Positions 1 through 8,782 of a stretch of DNA of 40,814 bases are shown here, piece after piece. The notes beneath the pieces are model-generated. The model did not search any database and was not told the DNA's origin. It was given only the letters and a program-made list of their open reading frames with translations. This stretch comes from Hellea sp. (GTDB lineage Bacteria > Pseudomonadota > Alphaproteobacteria > Caulobacterales > Maricaulaceae). The translations under genes were made by a program, and so were the position numbers. Numbering within the stretch: the first letter of the stretch is position 1; every line of letters starts with the position of its first letter. The DNA is taken from NCBI GenBank assembly GCA_020629135.1, contig JAHDDX010000017.1:1-40814 (forward strand), read 5' to 3'.

Positions 1-92
1 ACGAAACGCGCAATAGGCGATTTGCAAGAAAATCGCATCAAAATCAGCAAAATCCGTCGAAACCGACCTCAAATGATCGTCGTTCGAAAGGA

Positions 93-908
93 ATGCGCCA
101 GCATAAGCATGTAAATGCCCCGAAAAAACCGAATCTACGTGGCGAGACCCCCAACTCCAGGGGACGCGGTCGTGAAGGCGGGGCGGGCTGGATCTGGGGC
201 ACCCACGCGGTTGAGGCGGCCCTGGCCAATCCACGCCGAACCATTCATCAAATTCGCGTCACAGAACGCGCTCTCGCCCGGCTGACCTTGCCCGAACGCA
301 GCCCGGCGCCAACCATTGTTCAACCCGACATACTTGACCGGGATTTTGGCCCCGGCCATCAGGGCCTTGCGATCAAAGCCGCCCCTCTTGAATGGCCGGA
401 TTTGCACACCCTCATGGCCGATAGTCCCGAAGACGCCCTTATCTTAGTACTCGATCAAATTACGGATCCGCATAATGTCGGCGCCATGCTGCGCCTGTGC
501 TCGGCCTTTGGTATTACGGCGCTTGTCATGCAGACCCGGCATGCCCCACCGATCGCCGGAGCGACAGCGAAGGTCGCAGTAGGCTGCGCCGAGACCATAC
601 CGGTTTGTCTGGTGACCAATATCGCCAACACTTTGCAAAAATTCCAATCCGAGAATTGGCGCGTGACAGGTCTGGCCGGTGAAACCGAGCTCGGTCTGGC
701 TCAGGCCGTTTCCGGCGGCGGACGCCAGGTTATCGTTATGGGGGCCGAAGGGCCGGGCCTAAGACCGCGAGTTCGATCCTGCTGTGATCAGCTTGCCCGT
801 ATTCCGATGCAGTCCGCCCCTGTTCCGGGGCAAGCCGAAAGCCTGAACGTCGCGACCGCCGCCGCGATTGCACTTTATGAAGTCCGCCGCGGCGCTGACA
901 AAGGATAA
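93..908 (+). CDS. rlmB: TrmH/SpoU-family rRNA 2'-O-methyltransferase (RlmB-like)
   Basis: Probable 23S rRNA (guanosine-2'-O)-methyltransferase using S-adenosylmethionine. The three SpoU motifs are visible: motif 1 around residues 121-134 (DQITDPHNVGAMLR), motif 2 around 216-223 (MGAEGPGL) and motif 3 around 250-259 (SLNVATAAAI). Together they form the trefoil-knot SAM site. An N-terminal RNA-binding substrate domain starts near residue 33 (IWGTHAVEAAL). The start is uncertain. The AAAGGA before ATG 93 sits too close to serve it, and the same frame stays open, without a stop, to the first bases of the window. The gene may therefore begin upstream with a longer Arg/Lys-rich tail. The next gene follows after 3 bases. 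RlmB is the best match in the family, but related TrmH-type tRNA methyltransferases cannot be fully excluded. Confidence 0.85.
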   Translation: MRQHKHVNAPKKPNLRGETPNSRGRGREGGAGWIWGTHAVEAALANPRRTIHQIRVTERALARLTLPERSPAPTIVQPDILDRDFGPGHQGLAIKAAPLEWPDLHTLMADSPEDALILVLDQITDPHNVGAMLRLCSAFGITALVMQTRHAPPIAGATAKVAVGCAETIPVCLVTNIANTLQKFQSENWRVTGLAGETELGLAQAVSGGGRQVIVMGAEGPGLRPRVRSCCDQLARIPMQSAPVPGQAESLNVATAAAIALYEVRRGADKG

Positions 909-911
909 TTT

Positions 912-1763
912 ATGGCGAAATATGAATTCAGAGACGCCGTCGCCGTTGTTACTGGGGCCGGCTCCGGCATAGGACGGGCTTTGGCACTCGGTCTGGCAGC
1001 GCGCGGCGCACATCTGGCGTTGTCAGATATTGATGCTAACGGTCTGCGCGAAACCCAGAAAATGCTCGAAGCGTTTGACATTAAAAACCGGATCGACGTT
1101 TTGGATGTATCGCAAAAGGATGCCATGTTTGCGTATGCGCAAATGATCAAGGACCATTTTGGACAGGTCAATCTGGTGTTTAATAATGCAGGCTACGCTT
1201 TAAACGGAGAATTTGAACGCACCGGGCTTGAAGATTTTGAACGACAAATGGATGTCAATTTCTGGGGCGTCGCCTATGGCACCAAAGCCTTTCTACCCAT
1301 ATTACAAGATGCAGATTGGGGCCATATCACTAATATCTCATCCCTTTTTGGCCTGATCGCAGCCCCCGGCAATAGCGCCTATAATGCGTCGAAATTTGCG
1401 GTTCGCGGCATGACTGAATGCTTGCGGATTGAGCTTAAACAGGCCCAAAGCACGGTCAGTTGCACATCCGTCCACCCGGGCGGCGTCAAAACCAATGTGG
1501 TGCGCAATGCGGTATCCGGGCGCGGTAATAGCTTTACCGGGGGGCGGACCAAAGATGAAATGGTGCAAAACTTTGATAAGCTCGCCCGGACAACGCCCGA
1601 AAAAGCCGCTGAAATCATTTTGCGCGGCACGGAACGGGATAAGATGCGGGTTCTGGTCGGCATGGACTGTGCCATTATTGATAAGATTCAACGCCTGCTC
1701 CCGACCGGTTATTTTGCGATTATGACACGGGTCTTTGGTTATGGAAAAGGATTTGTCGAATGA
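912..1763 (+). CDS. Short-chain dehydrogenase/reductase (SDR)
   Basis: Classical SDR of 283 residues. It has the NAD(P)-binding TGAGSGIG at 14-21, the NNAG motif at 91-94, a catalytic Ser near 143-144 and the YNASK motif (Tyr157, Lys161). An Asp at the end of the second strand (SDID, about 38-41) favours NAD(H) over NADP(H) by the usual family rule, which is an inference. The substrate is unknown. AAGGAT lies just before the ATG. The stop overlaps the start of the following DUF1295 gene by 4 bases (ATGA), so the two are almost certainly co-transcribed. That pairing hints at lipid or steroid-like redox chemistry, without proof. Confidence 0.9.
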   Translation: MAKYEFRDAVAVVTGAGSGIGRALALGLAARGAHLALSDIDANGLRETQKMLEAFDIKNRIDVLDVSQKDAMFAYAQMIKDHFGQVNLVFNNAGYALNGEFERTGLEDFERQMDVNFWGVAYGTKAFLPILQDADWGHITNISSLFGLIAAPGNSAYNASKFAVRGMTECLRIELKQAQSTVSCTSVHPGGVKTNVVRNAVSGRGNSFTGGRTKDEMVQNFDKLARTTPEKAAEIILRGTERDKMRVLVGMDCAIIDKIQRLLPTGYFAIMTRVFGYGKGFVE

Positions 1764-2641
1764 GCGCTATATGGATGAACCTGATCGCGAGCACGATAGC
1801 GCTTCTAGCCTGTTTGATCCCGCTCTGGCTTATCTCGCTTAGGATCAAAAACGCCAGCATAATTGATATTTTCTGGGGTTTTGGATTTGTTGTCGTGGCT
1901 GCGGCCTGCCTCATTCTCGCCCCTGCCAAAACAACCTATATATGGCTGCTTGCTGCCCTTCCCATAATCTGGGGGCTACGGCTTACGTTTTATCTGGCCA
2001 AGCGCAATCTCGGCCATGGTGAGGATAAACGCTACGTGGCCATGCAAAAACGCGCCGAGAAGAAAGGCATGCCGGAAATGGCTTGGCGACGGCGCGCCTT
2101 TTTCACCATCTATCTTGGCCAGGGCCTGCTTATTCTGATCGTCTCAGCTCCGGTCTGGGTCGGGATTGCAAATGCTTTGGAATGGACTGAAGTCGTTTGC
2201 GTCACGACGCCCTGCGATTTCCCCCCGGAAGTCAACGAAATTGCCAAAATCGGCCCCTTAGCCATTGGAGGTGCCCTGCTCTGGCTGATTGGGTTTTTGT
2301 TCGAAGCTATTGGTGACGCGCAACTCGCCGCATTCCTTAAAACCAACAAAGACTATGACGGCCCCTTGGAGGACAAGCCGGTCATGAATAAGGGCCTGTG
2401 GAAATTTACGCGCCATCCCAATTATTTCGGCAATGCCTGCATGTGGTGGGGCATTTGGCTTGTGGCCTGTCAGGCACCGTGGGGCTGGACAACAATTTTT
2501 GCCCCGATTGTAATGACAATTTTATTGGTTCGGGTTTCAGGCAAAGCTTTGCTTGAGCGGCAAATGAAAAAACGTCCGGCCTATGTGGATTACATAAACC
2601 GAACGTCAGGGTTTTTTCCATGGTTTCCGAAGAAACCCTAA
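1760..2641 (+). CDS. DUF1295 integral membrane protein (steroid 5-alpha-reductase-like/ICMT fold)
   Basis: A 293-residue membrane protein with about six to seven hydrophobic helices. The C-terminal part carries the DUF1295 signature: GFLFEAIGDAQ around the fifth helix, then GLWKFTRHPNYFG followed by a Trp-rich helix. The RHPNYFG motif is shared with the isoprenylcysteine methyltransferase and steroid reductase fold, where it helps bind NADPH or SAM. The real substrate of bacterial DUF1295 proteins is not established. It starts inside the stop of the upstream SDR (ATGA overlap), so the two probably act in one pathway. It is convergent with the next gene, with only two bases between the stops. 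Confidence 0.85.
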   Translation: MSAIWMNLIASTIALLACLIPLWLISLRIKNASIIDIFWGFGFVVVAAACLILAPAKTTYIWLLAALPIIWGLRLTFYLAKRNLGHGEDKRYVAMQKRAEKKGMPEMAWRRRAFFTIYLGQGLLILIVSAPVWVGIANALEWTEVVCVTTPCDFPPEVNEIAKIGPLAIGGALLWLIGFLFEAIGDAQLAAFLKTNKDYDGPLEDKPVMNKGLWKFTRHPNYFGNACMWWGIWLVACQAPWGWTTIFAPIVMTILLVRVSGKALLERQMKKRPAYVDYINRTSGFFPWFPKKP

Positions 2642-2643
2642 TA

Positions 2644-3312
2644 TTATTTGATATTAATTGAGGTAAAAAGCGACTTATTCTTATCGACTTTCTTCGGATC
2701 GCCATAAACATCGACTTCGCCGACACCGGAAGCCGAAATATCGGCATACTCAGTGGCATAGACGGACATTTCACCAACGCCTGAAAGATGCACATCTGCA
2801 TCTTCACATTTCAGTTTTTCCGCGTCGAGTTCACCGACGCCGGACACATGGGCTTCGAGGCGGCCGCATCGGCCTTCGATTTCAACCTCGGCGACGCCTG
2901 AAACGTGTAGCTCAAACCTGTCTGAATCAACGCCCTTAATATCACCACTGGCAACGCCGGAGACATGGACATCGGTCAAAGCCGGTAGCGTGATCGTGGC
3001 TTCAATGCCGTCGCGATGGCCTCTTAGGCGTTTCTTTTTCTTGCTGCCTAGGCGCAGCGTCCCGTCGTCATTTTCAACTTTGATCCGGTTCATTTCATAG
3101 GCCGGGCCTGACAATTTGATCGAATAAGACTTACCGACCTGAATATCGACATCATAAACCCCGGAAACAGAAACCGAATCGAAGTCTTCAAAATCATAGG
3201 TTTCCGTGACGGGTGTTTCGTCCCGATCTTCATCTTCATCAGGATGCGCATTCGCGGCGATCGGCAGAACTAAAAGGGATGAGGCCAAAAGGGCCATTGT
3301 GATTCTTTTCAT
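2644..3312 (-). CDS. Exported DUF2807 (GIN-domain) protein
   Basis: The start chosen is the ATG at 3312, because GGAGAGAG lies just upstream and the protein then begins with a clean signal peptide (MKRITMALLASSLLVLPIAANA). The frame stays open 28 codons further upstream. The mature part opens with an acidic stretch (DEDEDRDE). A DUF2807/GIN domain follows, in which short SGV(G/A) repeats recur about every 15-20 residues (HVSGVA, HVSGVG, HLSGVG, ASGVG), as expected of a right-handed beta-helix. A single KKKKRLRG basic patch sits near the middle. It is predicted to be periplasmic or surface-exposed, and the family has no firmly established activity. The gene is preceded by a cluster of inverted repeats (see separate entry), so it may be specifically regulated. 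Confidence 0.85.
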   Translation of the reverse strand: MKRITMALLASSLLVLPIAANAHPDEDEDRDETPVTETYDFEDFDSVSVSGVYDVDIQVGKSYSIKLSGPAYEMNRIKVENDDGTLRLGSKKKKRLRGHRDGIEATITLPALTDVHVSGVASGDIKGVDSDRFELHVSGVAEVEIEGRCGRLEAHVSGVGELDAEKLKCEDADVHLSGVGEMSVYATEYADISASGVGEVDVYGDPKKVDKNKSLFTSINIK

Positions 3313-3326
3313 AACTCTCTCCAAAA

Positions 3327-3406
3327 TTATTGTTTTTCGATAAACATAATTATTTACCGAGTCAACAGAATTATTGAAAAACAATAAATACGACAAGTGT
3401 CGTATT
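3327..3406 (-). promoter_or_regulatory. Cluster of inverted repeats upstream of the DUF2807 gene
   Basis: Two AT-rich imperfect palindromes with an AAAAA centre lie at 3327-3342 (read on - as TATCGAAAAACAATAA) and 3371-3387 (read on + as TTATTGAAAAACAATAA). Together they give a 12-base exact inverted repeat (3327-3338 with 3376-3387). Directly beside the second is a palindrome with 9-base arms, AATACGACA/TGTCGTATT, and a 2-base centre (3387-3406). All lie 15-94 bases upstream of the start codon, where operators sit. The binding protein is unknown. Confidence 0.5.
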
Positions 3407-3596
3407 AAACAAAGCCCCTCACATATTCAAATGAAACTTTGGATAGGATTGAGTTTAATTCTTAAGCTCGACCAAAAAAGAGATTGTCATTTTAATGGCT
3501 AGAGACCTCGACCAGAACAAACCCATTACTGATGCCCAACATATTCCCCATGACGCCCGCCACAAAGGGCGGGTTTGAACTTATAAGCTTTGACGC

Positions 3597-5924
3597 CTAG
3601 GCATCCTCGGTCGGTTTGGGGGCAGGTAATCCTTTGCCGCCTTTACGGCCTTCGATTTTAAGCTGGTCGGGCTTGAGGATTTTAAAGGTCAGCTTGTCGT
3701 TTTTCTTATCGACACCGACCTTAACCAGACCGCCATTTTTGAGCTTGCCAAACAGGATCTCATCCGCAAGCGGCTTTTTGATATGTTCCTGTATGGTGCG
3801 CGATAACGGCCGCGCGCCATATTTCTTGTCATAGCCCTTGGCTGCCAGCCATTTATTGGCCCCTTTGGACAATTCAAACATGATCTTGCGCTCAGAGAGT
3901 TGAGCCTCAAGCTGGATAACAAATTTGTCGACAATCCGGCCGATTGTATCCTGCTCCAGCGGGGTAAAGTGAATGGTCGCATCAAGACGATTACGGAATT
4001 CCGGCGTAAACATGCGTTTGATCGCTTCGCCCGCCTCGTCTTCTTTGAGGCCCCGGCCAAAGCCGATTTCAGCCTTTTGCGCATCCGCCGCACCGGCATT
4101 GGTCGTCATAATAATAATGACATTACGGAAATCAATTGTACGCCCATTCGTGTCGGTCAACGTGCCATTATCCATGACTTGCAACAGGATATTATAAATA
4201 TCCGGATGAGCTTTTTCGATTTCGTCCAAAAGCAGAATGGAATGCGGGTTTTGATTGACCTGATCGGTCAGCAAGCCGCCCTGATCATAGCCGACATAAC
4301 CGGGAGGCGCACCAATCAGGCGCGACACCGTATGGCGCTCCATATATTCAGACATATCAAACCTCAGCAATTCCAGACCCTGGGTTAAGGCAAGCTGTCT
4401 GGCTACCTCGGTTTTACCAACACCCGTTGGCCCGGCAAAGAGATAAGCCCCAATCGGCTTGTTTGGTTCACGCAGTCCCGCACGGGCCAGTTTGACCGCG
4501 CTCGCCACCTGTTCAATCGCCTCATCCTGCCCAAACACCATACGTTTCAGATCAAGCTCAAGCGATTTGAGGGCTTTCGCGTCATCCCGGGACAAAGACT
4601 TCGGCGGTATTCGCGCAATCTTGGCGATGACAAATTCGATTTCTTTGACGCCAATGGTTTTCTTGCGCTTGCCTTCGGGCTTGAGACGTTCCCGCGCCCC
4701 GGCTTCGTCAATCACATCAATCGCCTTATCCGGCAATTTCCGGTCGGTCACATGGCGCACGGCCAGTCGGACCGCCGTTTCAATGGCTTCATCCGTATAT
4801 TTAACCTTATGAAACTCTTCAAAATACGACCGTAGTCCCATCAGGATTTTTTCAGCGTCTTCCGGCGACGGCTCAGACACATCCACTTTGAGGAAACGCC
4901 GAGACAAGGCCCGGTCTTTTTCAAAGTGCTGGCGGTATTCTTTATAAGTAGTTGACCCCATACAGCGCAGTTTGCCGCTTTGCAGGGCCGGCTTAAGCAG
5001 GTTGGACGCGTCCATCGCCCCACCAGATGTGGCGCCGGCACCGATAATGGTGTGGATCTCGTCAATAAAGAGGATTGCGCCTTCGGTTTCTTGTAACTGG
5101 GTCATCACGGCTTTCAGGCGTTCTTCGAAATCACCGCGATAACGGGTCCCTGCGAGCAGCGCGCCCATATCGAGGGCGAAGATGGTCGCGTCAGCCAGGA
5201 CTTCAGGCACTTCCTCATTGATGATGCGCCGGGCAATTCCTTCGGCGATAGCGGTCTTACCGACACCCGGATCACCCACCAGGAGCGGATTATTTTTACG
5301 ACGGCGCGAAAGCACCATAATGCAACGCTCGACCTCCTCATCACGGCCGATCAGCGGGTCAATATCGCCGTCCCGCCCCTTTTGATTCAGATTGACACAA
5401 TAGGCGTCGAGCGGATCCTGTTTGGCCTGCCCTTCAGCCGTTTCCTCTTCCGTGCCTTTGACTGGGCGGGAAACGGATTGCTCTCCATTTTTCGCAATGC
5501 CGTGCGAAATGAAATTCACTGCATCATATCGGGTCATGTCCCGTTCCTGCAGGAAGTAAACCGCATGGCTTTCGCGCTCTGCAAACAAGGCTACCAGCGC
5601 ATTAGCGCCTGTGACTTCTTCTCGCCCAGAGGACTGAACATGAATCACGGCACGCTGAATAACCCGGTGAAACCCGGCGGTCGGACGACTTTCTTCAAAA
5701 TCCTCGACAACCAGGCTTTCCAGGTCATCATCCAGATATTGCGTGACGTCCGTACGCAGGCTGTCAATGTCGACATCACAGGCCCGGATCACCGCGGCCG
5801 CATCACTATCGTCAAGAAGCGCCAGCAGCAAATGCTCCAGCGTAGCAAGTTCATGCTTGCGTTCACTCGCATAGGTCAAGGCGCGGTGAATCGTTTCTTC
5901 AAGAACCGGTGAAAATGAGGCCAT
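3597..5924 (-). CDS. clpA: ATP-dependent Clp protease ATP-binding subunit ClpA
   Basis: AAA+ unfoldase that feeds substrates, including N-end-rule substrates delivered by ClpS, to the ClpP peptidase. Its 775 residues are typical of ClpA. The N-terminal Clp repeat domain spans about 1-145. The first AAA module has Walker A GDPGVGKT (217-224) and a Walker B with FIDEIHT. The second has Walker A GPTGVGKT near residue 504 and a C-terminal D2 small domain. There is no ClpB-type coiled-coil middle domain, which separates it from ClpB at 31.9-34.5 kb. The ATG has a good AAGGAAG ribosome site. It lies 38 bases downstream of clpS on the same strand, the usual clpS-clpA operon. Confidence 0.97.
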   Translation of the reverse strand: MASFSPVLEETIHRALTYASERKHELATLEHLLLALLDDSDAAAVIRACDVDIDSLRTDVTQYLDDDLESLVVEDFEESRPTAGFHRVIQRAVIHVQSSGREEVTGANALVALFAERESHAVYFLQERDMTRYDAVNFISHGIAKNGEQSVSRPVKGTEEETAEGQAKQDPLDAYCVNLNQKGRDGDIDPLIGRDEEVERCIMVLSRRRKNNPLLVGDPGVGKTAIAEGIARRIINEEVPEVLADATIFALDMGALLAGTRYRGDFEERLKAVMTQLQETEGAILFIDEIHTIIGAGATSGGAMDASNLLKPALQSGKLRCMGSTTYKEYRQHFEKDRALSRRFLKVDVSEPSPEDAEKILMGLRSYFEEFHKVKYTDEAIETAVRLAVRHVTDRKLPDKAIDVIDEAGARERLKPEGKRKKTIGVKEIEFVIAKIARIPPKSLSRDDAKALKSLELDLKRMVFGQDEAIEQVASAVKLARAGLREPNKPIGAYLFAGPTGVGKTEVARQLALTQGLELLRFDMSEYMERHTVSRLIGAPPGYVGYDQGGLLTDQVNQNPHSILLLDEIEKAHPDIYNILLQVMDNGTLTDTNGRTIDFRNVIIIMTTNAGAADAQKAEIGFGRGLKEDEAGEAIKRMFTPEFRNRLDATIHFTPLEQDTIGRIVDKFVIQLEAQLSERKIMFELSKGANKWLAAKGYDKKYGARPLSRTIQEHIKKPLADEILFGKLKNGGLVKVGVDKKNDKLTFKILKPDQLKIEGRKGGKGLPAPKPTEDA

Positions 5925-5962
5925 AAATTTCTTCCTTTCGAAGGACCTATGTGGGTGTGCGC

Positions 5963-6334
5963 TTAAACCTTTTCAAGCGTGCACTGCAATGGATGCTGAT
6001 TTCGTTTGGCCGCATCCAGAACCTGAGCCACCTTGGTTTCAGCGACCTCAAATGTGAATATCCCGCAAGTCCCGATCCCGGTCTGGTGAACATTAAGCAT
6101 GATCCGCGTCGCCTCTTCCGGGCTTTTCTTAAAAATACCGATCAAAATCGAAACGACAAACTCCATTGGCGTATAGTCGTCATTCATCAGTAACACCCTG
6201 TACATTGAGGGTTTTTTGGTTTTGGGGCGGGTCTTGGTCGCCACACCGCGTTCGGTATCGCTCTCGCCGTCTGCCGGGTCTTCTCCGGCCATAAAAATGG
6301 GAAACAAATCACTCATTGCGCCCAAGTTAGGCAT
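5963..6334 (-). CDS. clpS: Clp protease adaptor ClpS
   Basis: Adaptor that binds the N-domain of ClpA and delivers proteins with destabilising N-terminal residues. The core starts near residue 45 with [17 protein letters not shown], the diagnostic ClpS segment; the Asn-Asp-Asp contacts the N-degron. It continues with the conserved [16 protein letters not shown] stretch and ends near the expected C-terminus. At 123 residues it has a longer disordered, charged N-terminal tail than E. coli ClpS, which is usual in alphaproteobacteria. The start could also be the in-frame ATG at 6316 (MSDLF) or the one at 6289 (MAGED); none has a strong ribosome site. It is upstream of clpA in the same operon. Confidence 0.95.
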   Translation of the reverse strand: MPNLGAMSDLFPIFMAGEDPADGESDTERGVATKTRPKTKKPSMYRVLLMNDDYTPMEFVVSILIGIFKKSPEEATRIMLNVHQTGIGTCGIFTFEVAETKVAQVLDAAKRNQHPLQCTLEKV

Positions 6335-6368
6335 TTACGAGCCCTGTGAAAAGGGGCCATGCGCAGAA

Positions 6369-7400
6369 TTAATCTGAATTCTGTAAACAGAAGCGTTCCC
6401 CGCGCCGGGCGATATTAAATCCTTCGCTTTCAACAAATCGTGATTGCTCTGATTTCGGGTCTCGAATGGGATTGGTGTGATTGATGTGGATGAAGTGGAC
6501 TTTATCTTTCAATGCATCATTCCCGATCGATTTAACCAGGGCCATTGTCTCCGTCACCCTGGGATGAGGAATCTGGCTCATATCTCGACCTGGCAGTTCA
6601 TTATCATCATAAAAAGTGGCGTCAACAAAGGCGTAGTCGACAAAACCCATCAGCCCCTTGATCAAAGGATCAGTTTGGTCACCAAATACCCAGCTATCTT
6701 CGCCAACCGAATTCCAACTTTCCCAATCATCAATATCCGGAATGAAAAGCACAGACTTACTATTCCCACCAATCAGATAACCGACCGTTTCCGAATATTC
6801 ATCCCGGTGCGGCACCTGTAATGGCATTACTGTAAGTGACGTTACCTGCTCGTCATTCCCGCTAAGACTCAGGCTGAAGGCCGGGTGCTCCAATTCTATA
6901 TTCCCAAGCTCCACCAATTGGCTCCAAGGGCCATTGGTTTCCAGATATTCCGCCATACGAGGCATGGCATAAACGGGCACACCTTTTGCCCCCATGGATT
7001 CCCGCCCCAAAAACATCAGCCCGGCATAGTGACCAATATGGGCGTGGGTCAGAAACACCCCGTCAAGATAGGGACCTTCCCCGTCCGGCGGCAGGATCTG
7101 ATCCATGATCTGCATTTGCGCGCGGATATCCGGGGTTGCCTCGAAGAGATATCGCTTATTGTTTTCGTGATCGAGCAGCCCAAGTGACGTCGCGTAAAGC
7201 CGCTGCGATGGATCGCTCCAGGCTGGATCACCCGGATTGCCGATCTGGGGCGCGCCCGCATCTTGACCTATTCCCAATATAACCAATTCAATAGAGCAGC
7301 TCTTCTCAGCATTATTGTAAGTCGATTGGGATGCGTCAGACCCGCAAGCGGTTATCATTGCCGTTGCAACCAAAGCGGTTAAAAATCGAGCCATATGCAC
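6369..7400 (-). CDS. PqqB-like metallo-beta-lactamase-fold lipoprotein
   Basis: A 343-residue MBL-fold protein resembling coenzyme PQQ biosynthesis protein B, starting with a lipoprotein signal (ATAMITAC, Cys19). The fold opens with IELVILGIGQDAGAPQ, where PqqB-type proteins have a similar Gly/Asp/Gly/Pro segment. The metal motif reads THAHIGH (His119, His121, His124), so the usual Asp of HxHxDH is replaced by Gly. Later histidines (VPHRDEYSE; IHINHTNP) and an Asp pair (FIPDIDDW) could complete a metal site. No pqqA/C/D/E genes are nearby, and a lipid anchor is unlike true PqqB, so PQQ synthesis is not implied. An alternative start is the ATG at 7394. clpS begins 34 bases after its stop. Confidence 0.8.
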   Translation of the reverse strand: MHMARFLTALVATAMITACGSDASQSTYNNAEKSCSIELVILGIGQDAGAPQIGNPGDPAWSDPSQRLYATSLGLLDHENNKRYLFEATPDIRAQMQIMDQILPPDGEGPYLDGVFLTHAHIGHYAGLMFLGRESMGAKGVPVYAMPRMAEYLETNGPWSQLVELGNIELEHPAFSLSLSGNDEQVTSLTVMPLQVPHRDEYSETVGYLIGGNSKSVLFIPDIDDWESWNSVGEDSWVFGDQTDPLIKGLMGFVDYAFVDATFYDDNELPGRDMSQIPHPRVTETMALVKSIGNDALKDKVHFIHINHTNPIRDPKSEQSRFVESEGFNIARRGERFCLQNSD

Positions 7401-7523
7401 ACCTATTCCTCTGATGATGAGAGCTTTTCGGACTTATTTACCTTATACTGCAATTTCTTAATTTGCATTAACCATTGCGTAACCGAATGCCGATTTAAAC
7501 GCGTCCAGGAGTGTATTGATCTG

Positions 7524-8741
7524 ATGCGACCTCTTTTGGTGTTCATTTTATCGTTTTTGTTTCTGACGGCACAAAGTTTTGCCGATCAGCCTAAGCGCTA
7601 TGCCTCGATTGTTGTGGATGCTGACAGCCTCGAAATTATCCATGCGCGCCAGATCGACGGCCAGAGGTTTCCCGCGTCGCTGACCAAGGTCATGACGCTT
7701 TTTCTGACCTTTGATGCCTTAAATGCCGGGACATTGAAGATCGACGAAAAACTGACGGTCTCGGCCAATGCCGCGCGGACCGAACCCGTAAAACTCGGCC
7801 TTCGTAAGGGGCAAACCCTCAGTGTGAACGATGCCATTCAATCTCTGACGGTACGCAGTTCCAATGATGTCGCAGTTGTTTTAGCTGAGCGATTGGGCGG
7901 GACCGAAGCCAACTTTACCGAAATGATGAATTCCAAAGCCCGTGAACTGGGTATGATCAAAACGGTCTTTAAAACGCCCCATGGCCTGCCACACCCGGAA
8001 CAAACGACAACAGCTCGGGATATGGCCAAACTCGCCTCATCCATCTTGAGACATCACAGACGCTATTACCACTATTTCGGTCAGGAAAATTTCACTTGGA
8101 ACGGCCGGACCCGCAAGAACACCAATTCGCTTTTGCATTGGCTGGCCGGGGTCGACGGATTTAAAACCGGCTATACGCGGGATTCCGGCTATAATCTGAT
8201 TATCTCCGCGGAACGCGATGGACGTCGTCTGATTGCCGTTGTCCTGGGCGGGGCGTCTGGCAAATCCCGTGATAAGCATATGCAGGATCTGGTCGAACGC
8301 GGATTTGACGCCTTGGGCGTTACCCCTGTGACCTCGAAACCGCCGGTCATTGTCGCAAAAGCTCCGGTCACTAAACCCGTCAAAACCCAATCCGCAAGCG
8401 TTACCGAAGCGGTCCGTCTTCGTGGGCGCAATAATCGCCCACTAACCGTGATGAGCCAGCCTTCCGAAATCAAGATCGCTGAACGCTCCAAAGACCGGGC
8501 CTGGAGCATTCAAGTTGGAATTTTCTCAAATGAACGTGCGGCCCGAGAGCAGTTATCGGCCTTGGCGCAAATGCCGGATTACGGCCTGGCGCCACAAACC
8601 GCACAGGTTCTGCCATTAAACCGCGGCGACCGGACCCTGCACCGCGCCCGTTTCAGTGGCCTTAGCGCCGTTCAAGCCAGTGCTGCCTGTAAAAGGCTAG
8701 AAAATCTGGCGGGTGGCTGTCTGGTTATTGCCCCCGGTTAA
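7524..8741 (+). CDS. D-alanyl-D-alanine carboxypeptidase with C-terminal SPOR domain
   Basis: Periplasmic penicillin-binding protein of the DacA/DacF (S11) family that trims the terminal D-Ala of peptidoglycan stem peptides. The start at ATG 7524 is chosen because AGGAG lies 12 bases upstream and a signal peptide follows directly (residues 1-20, cut before DQPKRY). An open frame runs back to 7395 but is probably not translated. Active-site motifs are SLTK (Ser52, Lys55), SSN (112-114) and KTG (214-216). A Pro/Lys/Val-rich linker leads to a SPOR domain (about 328-405), which in other proteins binds denuded glycan at the division site. This suggests septal action. It is divergent from the PqqB-like gene. 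Confidence 0.93.
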   Translation: MRPLLVFILSFLFLTAQSFADQPKRYASIVVDADSLEIIHARQIDGQRFPASLTKVMTLFLTFDALNAGTLKIDEKLTVSANAARTEPVKLGLRKGQTLSVNDAIQSLTVRSSNDVAVVLAERLGGTEANFTEMMNSKARELGMIKTVFKTPHGLPHPEQTTTARDMAKLASSILRHHRRYYHYFGQENFTWNGRTRKNTNSLLHWLAGVDGFKTGYTRDSGYNLIISAERDGRRLIAVVLGGASGKSRDKHMQDLVERGFDALGVTPVTSKPPVIVAKAPVTKPVKTQSASVTEAVRLRGRNNRPLTVMSQPSEIKIAERSKDRAWSIQVGIFSNERAAREQLSALAQMPDYGLAPQTAQVLPLNRGDRTLHRARFSGLSAVQASAACKRLENLAGGCLVIAPG

Positions 8742-8782
8742 ATTATTGAATACGATATCCGCCAAACAATCTGCGGACCCGT

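Noticed and set aside
3556-3573. GC-rich hairpin CCCGCC/GGCGGG downstream of clpA
   Set aside because: No T-run follows on the - strand, the direction in which clpA is read, so it is not a convincing terminator.
5382-5912. Open frame on + within clpA
   Set aside because: Antisense shadow of the ClpA N-terminal domain with no protein features.
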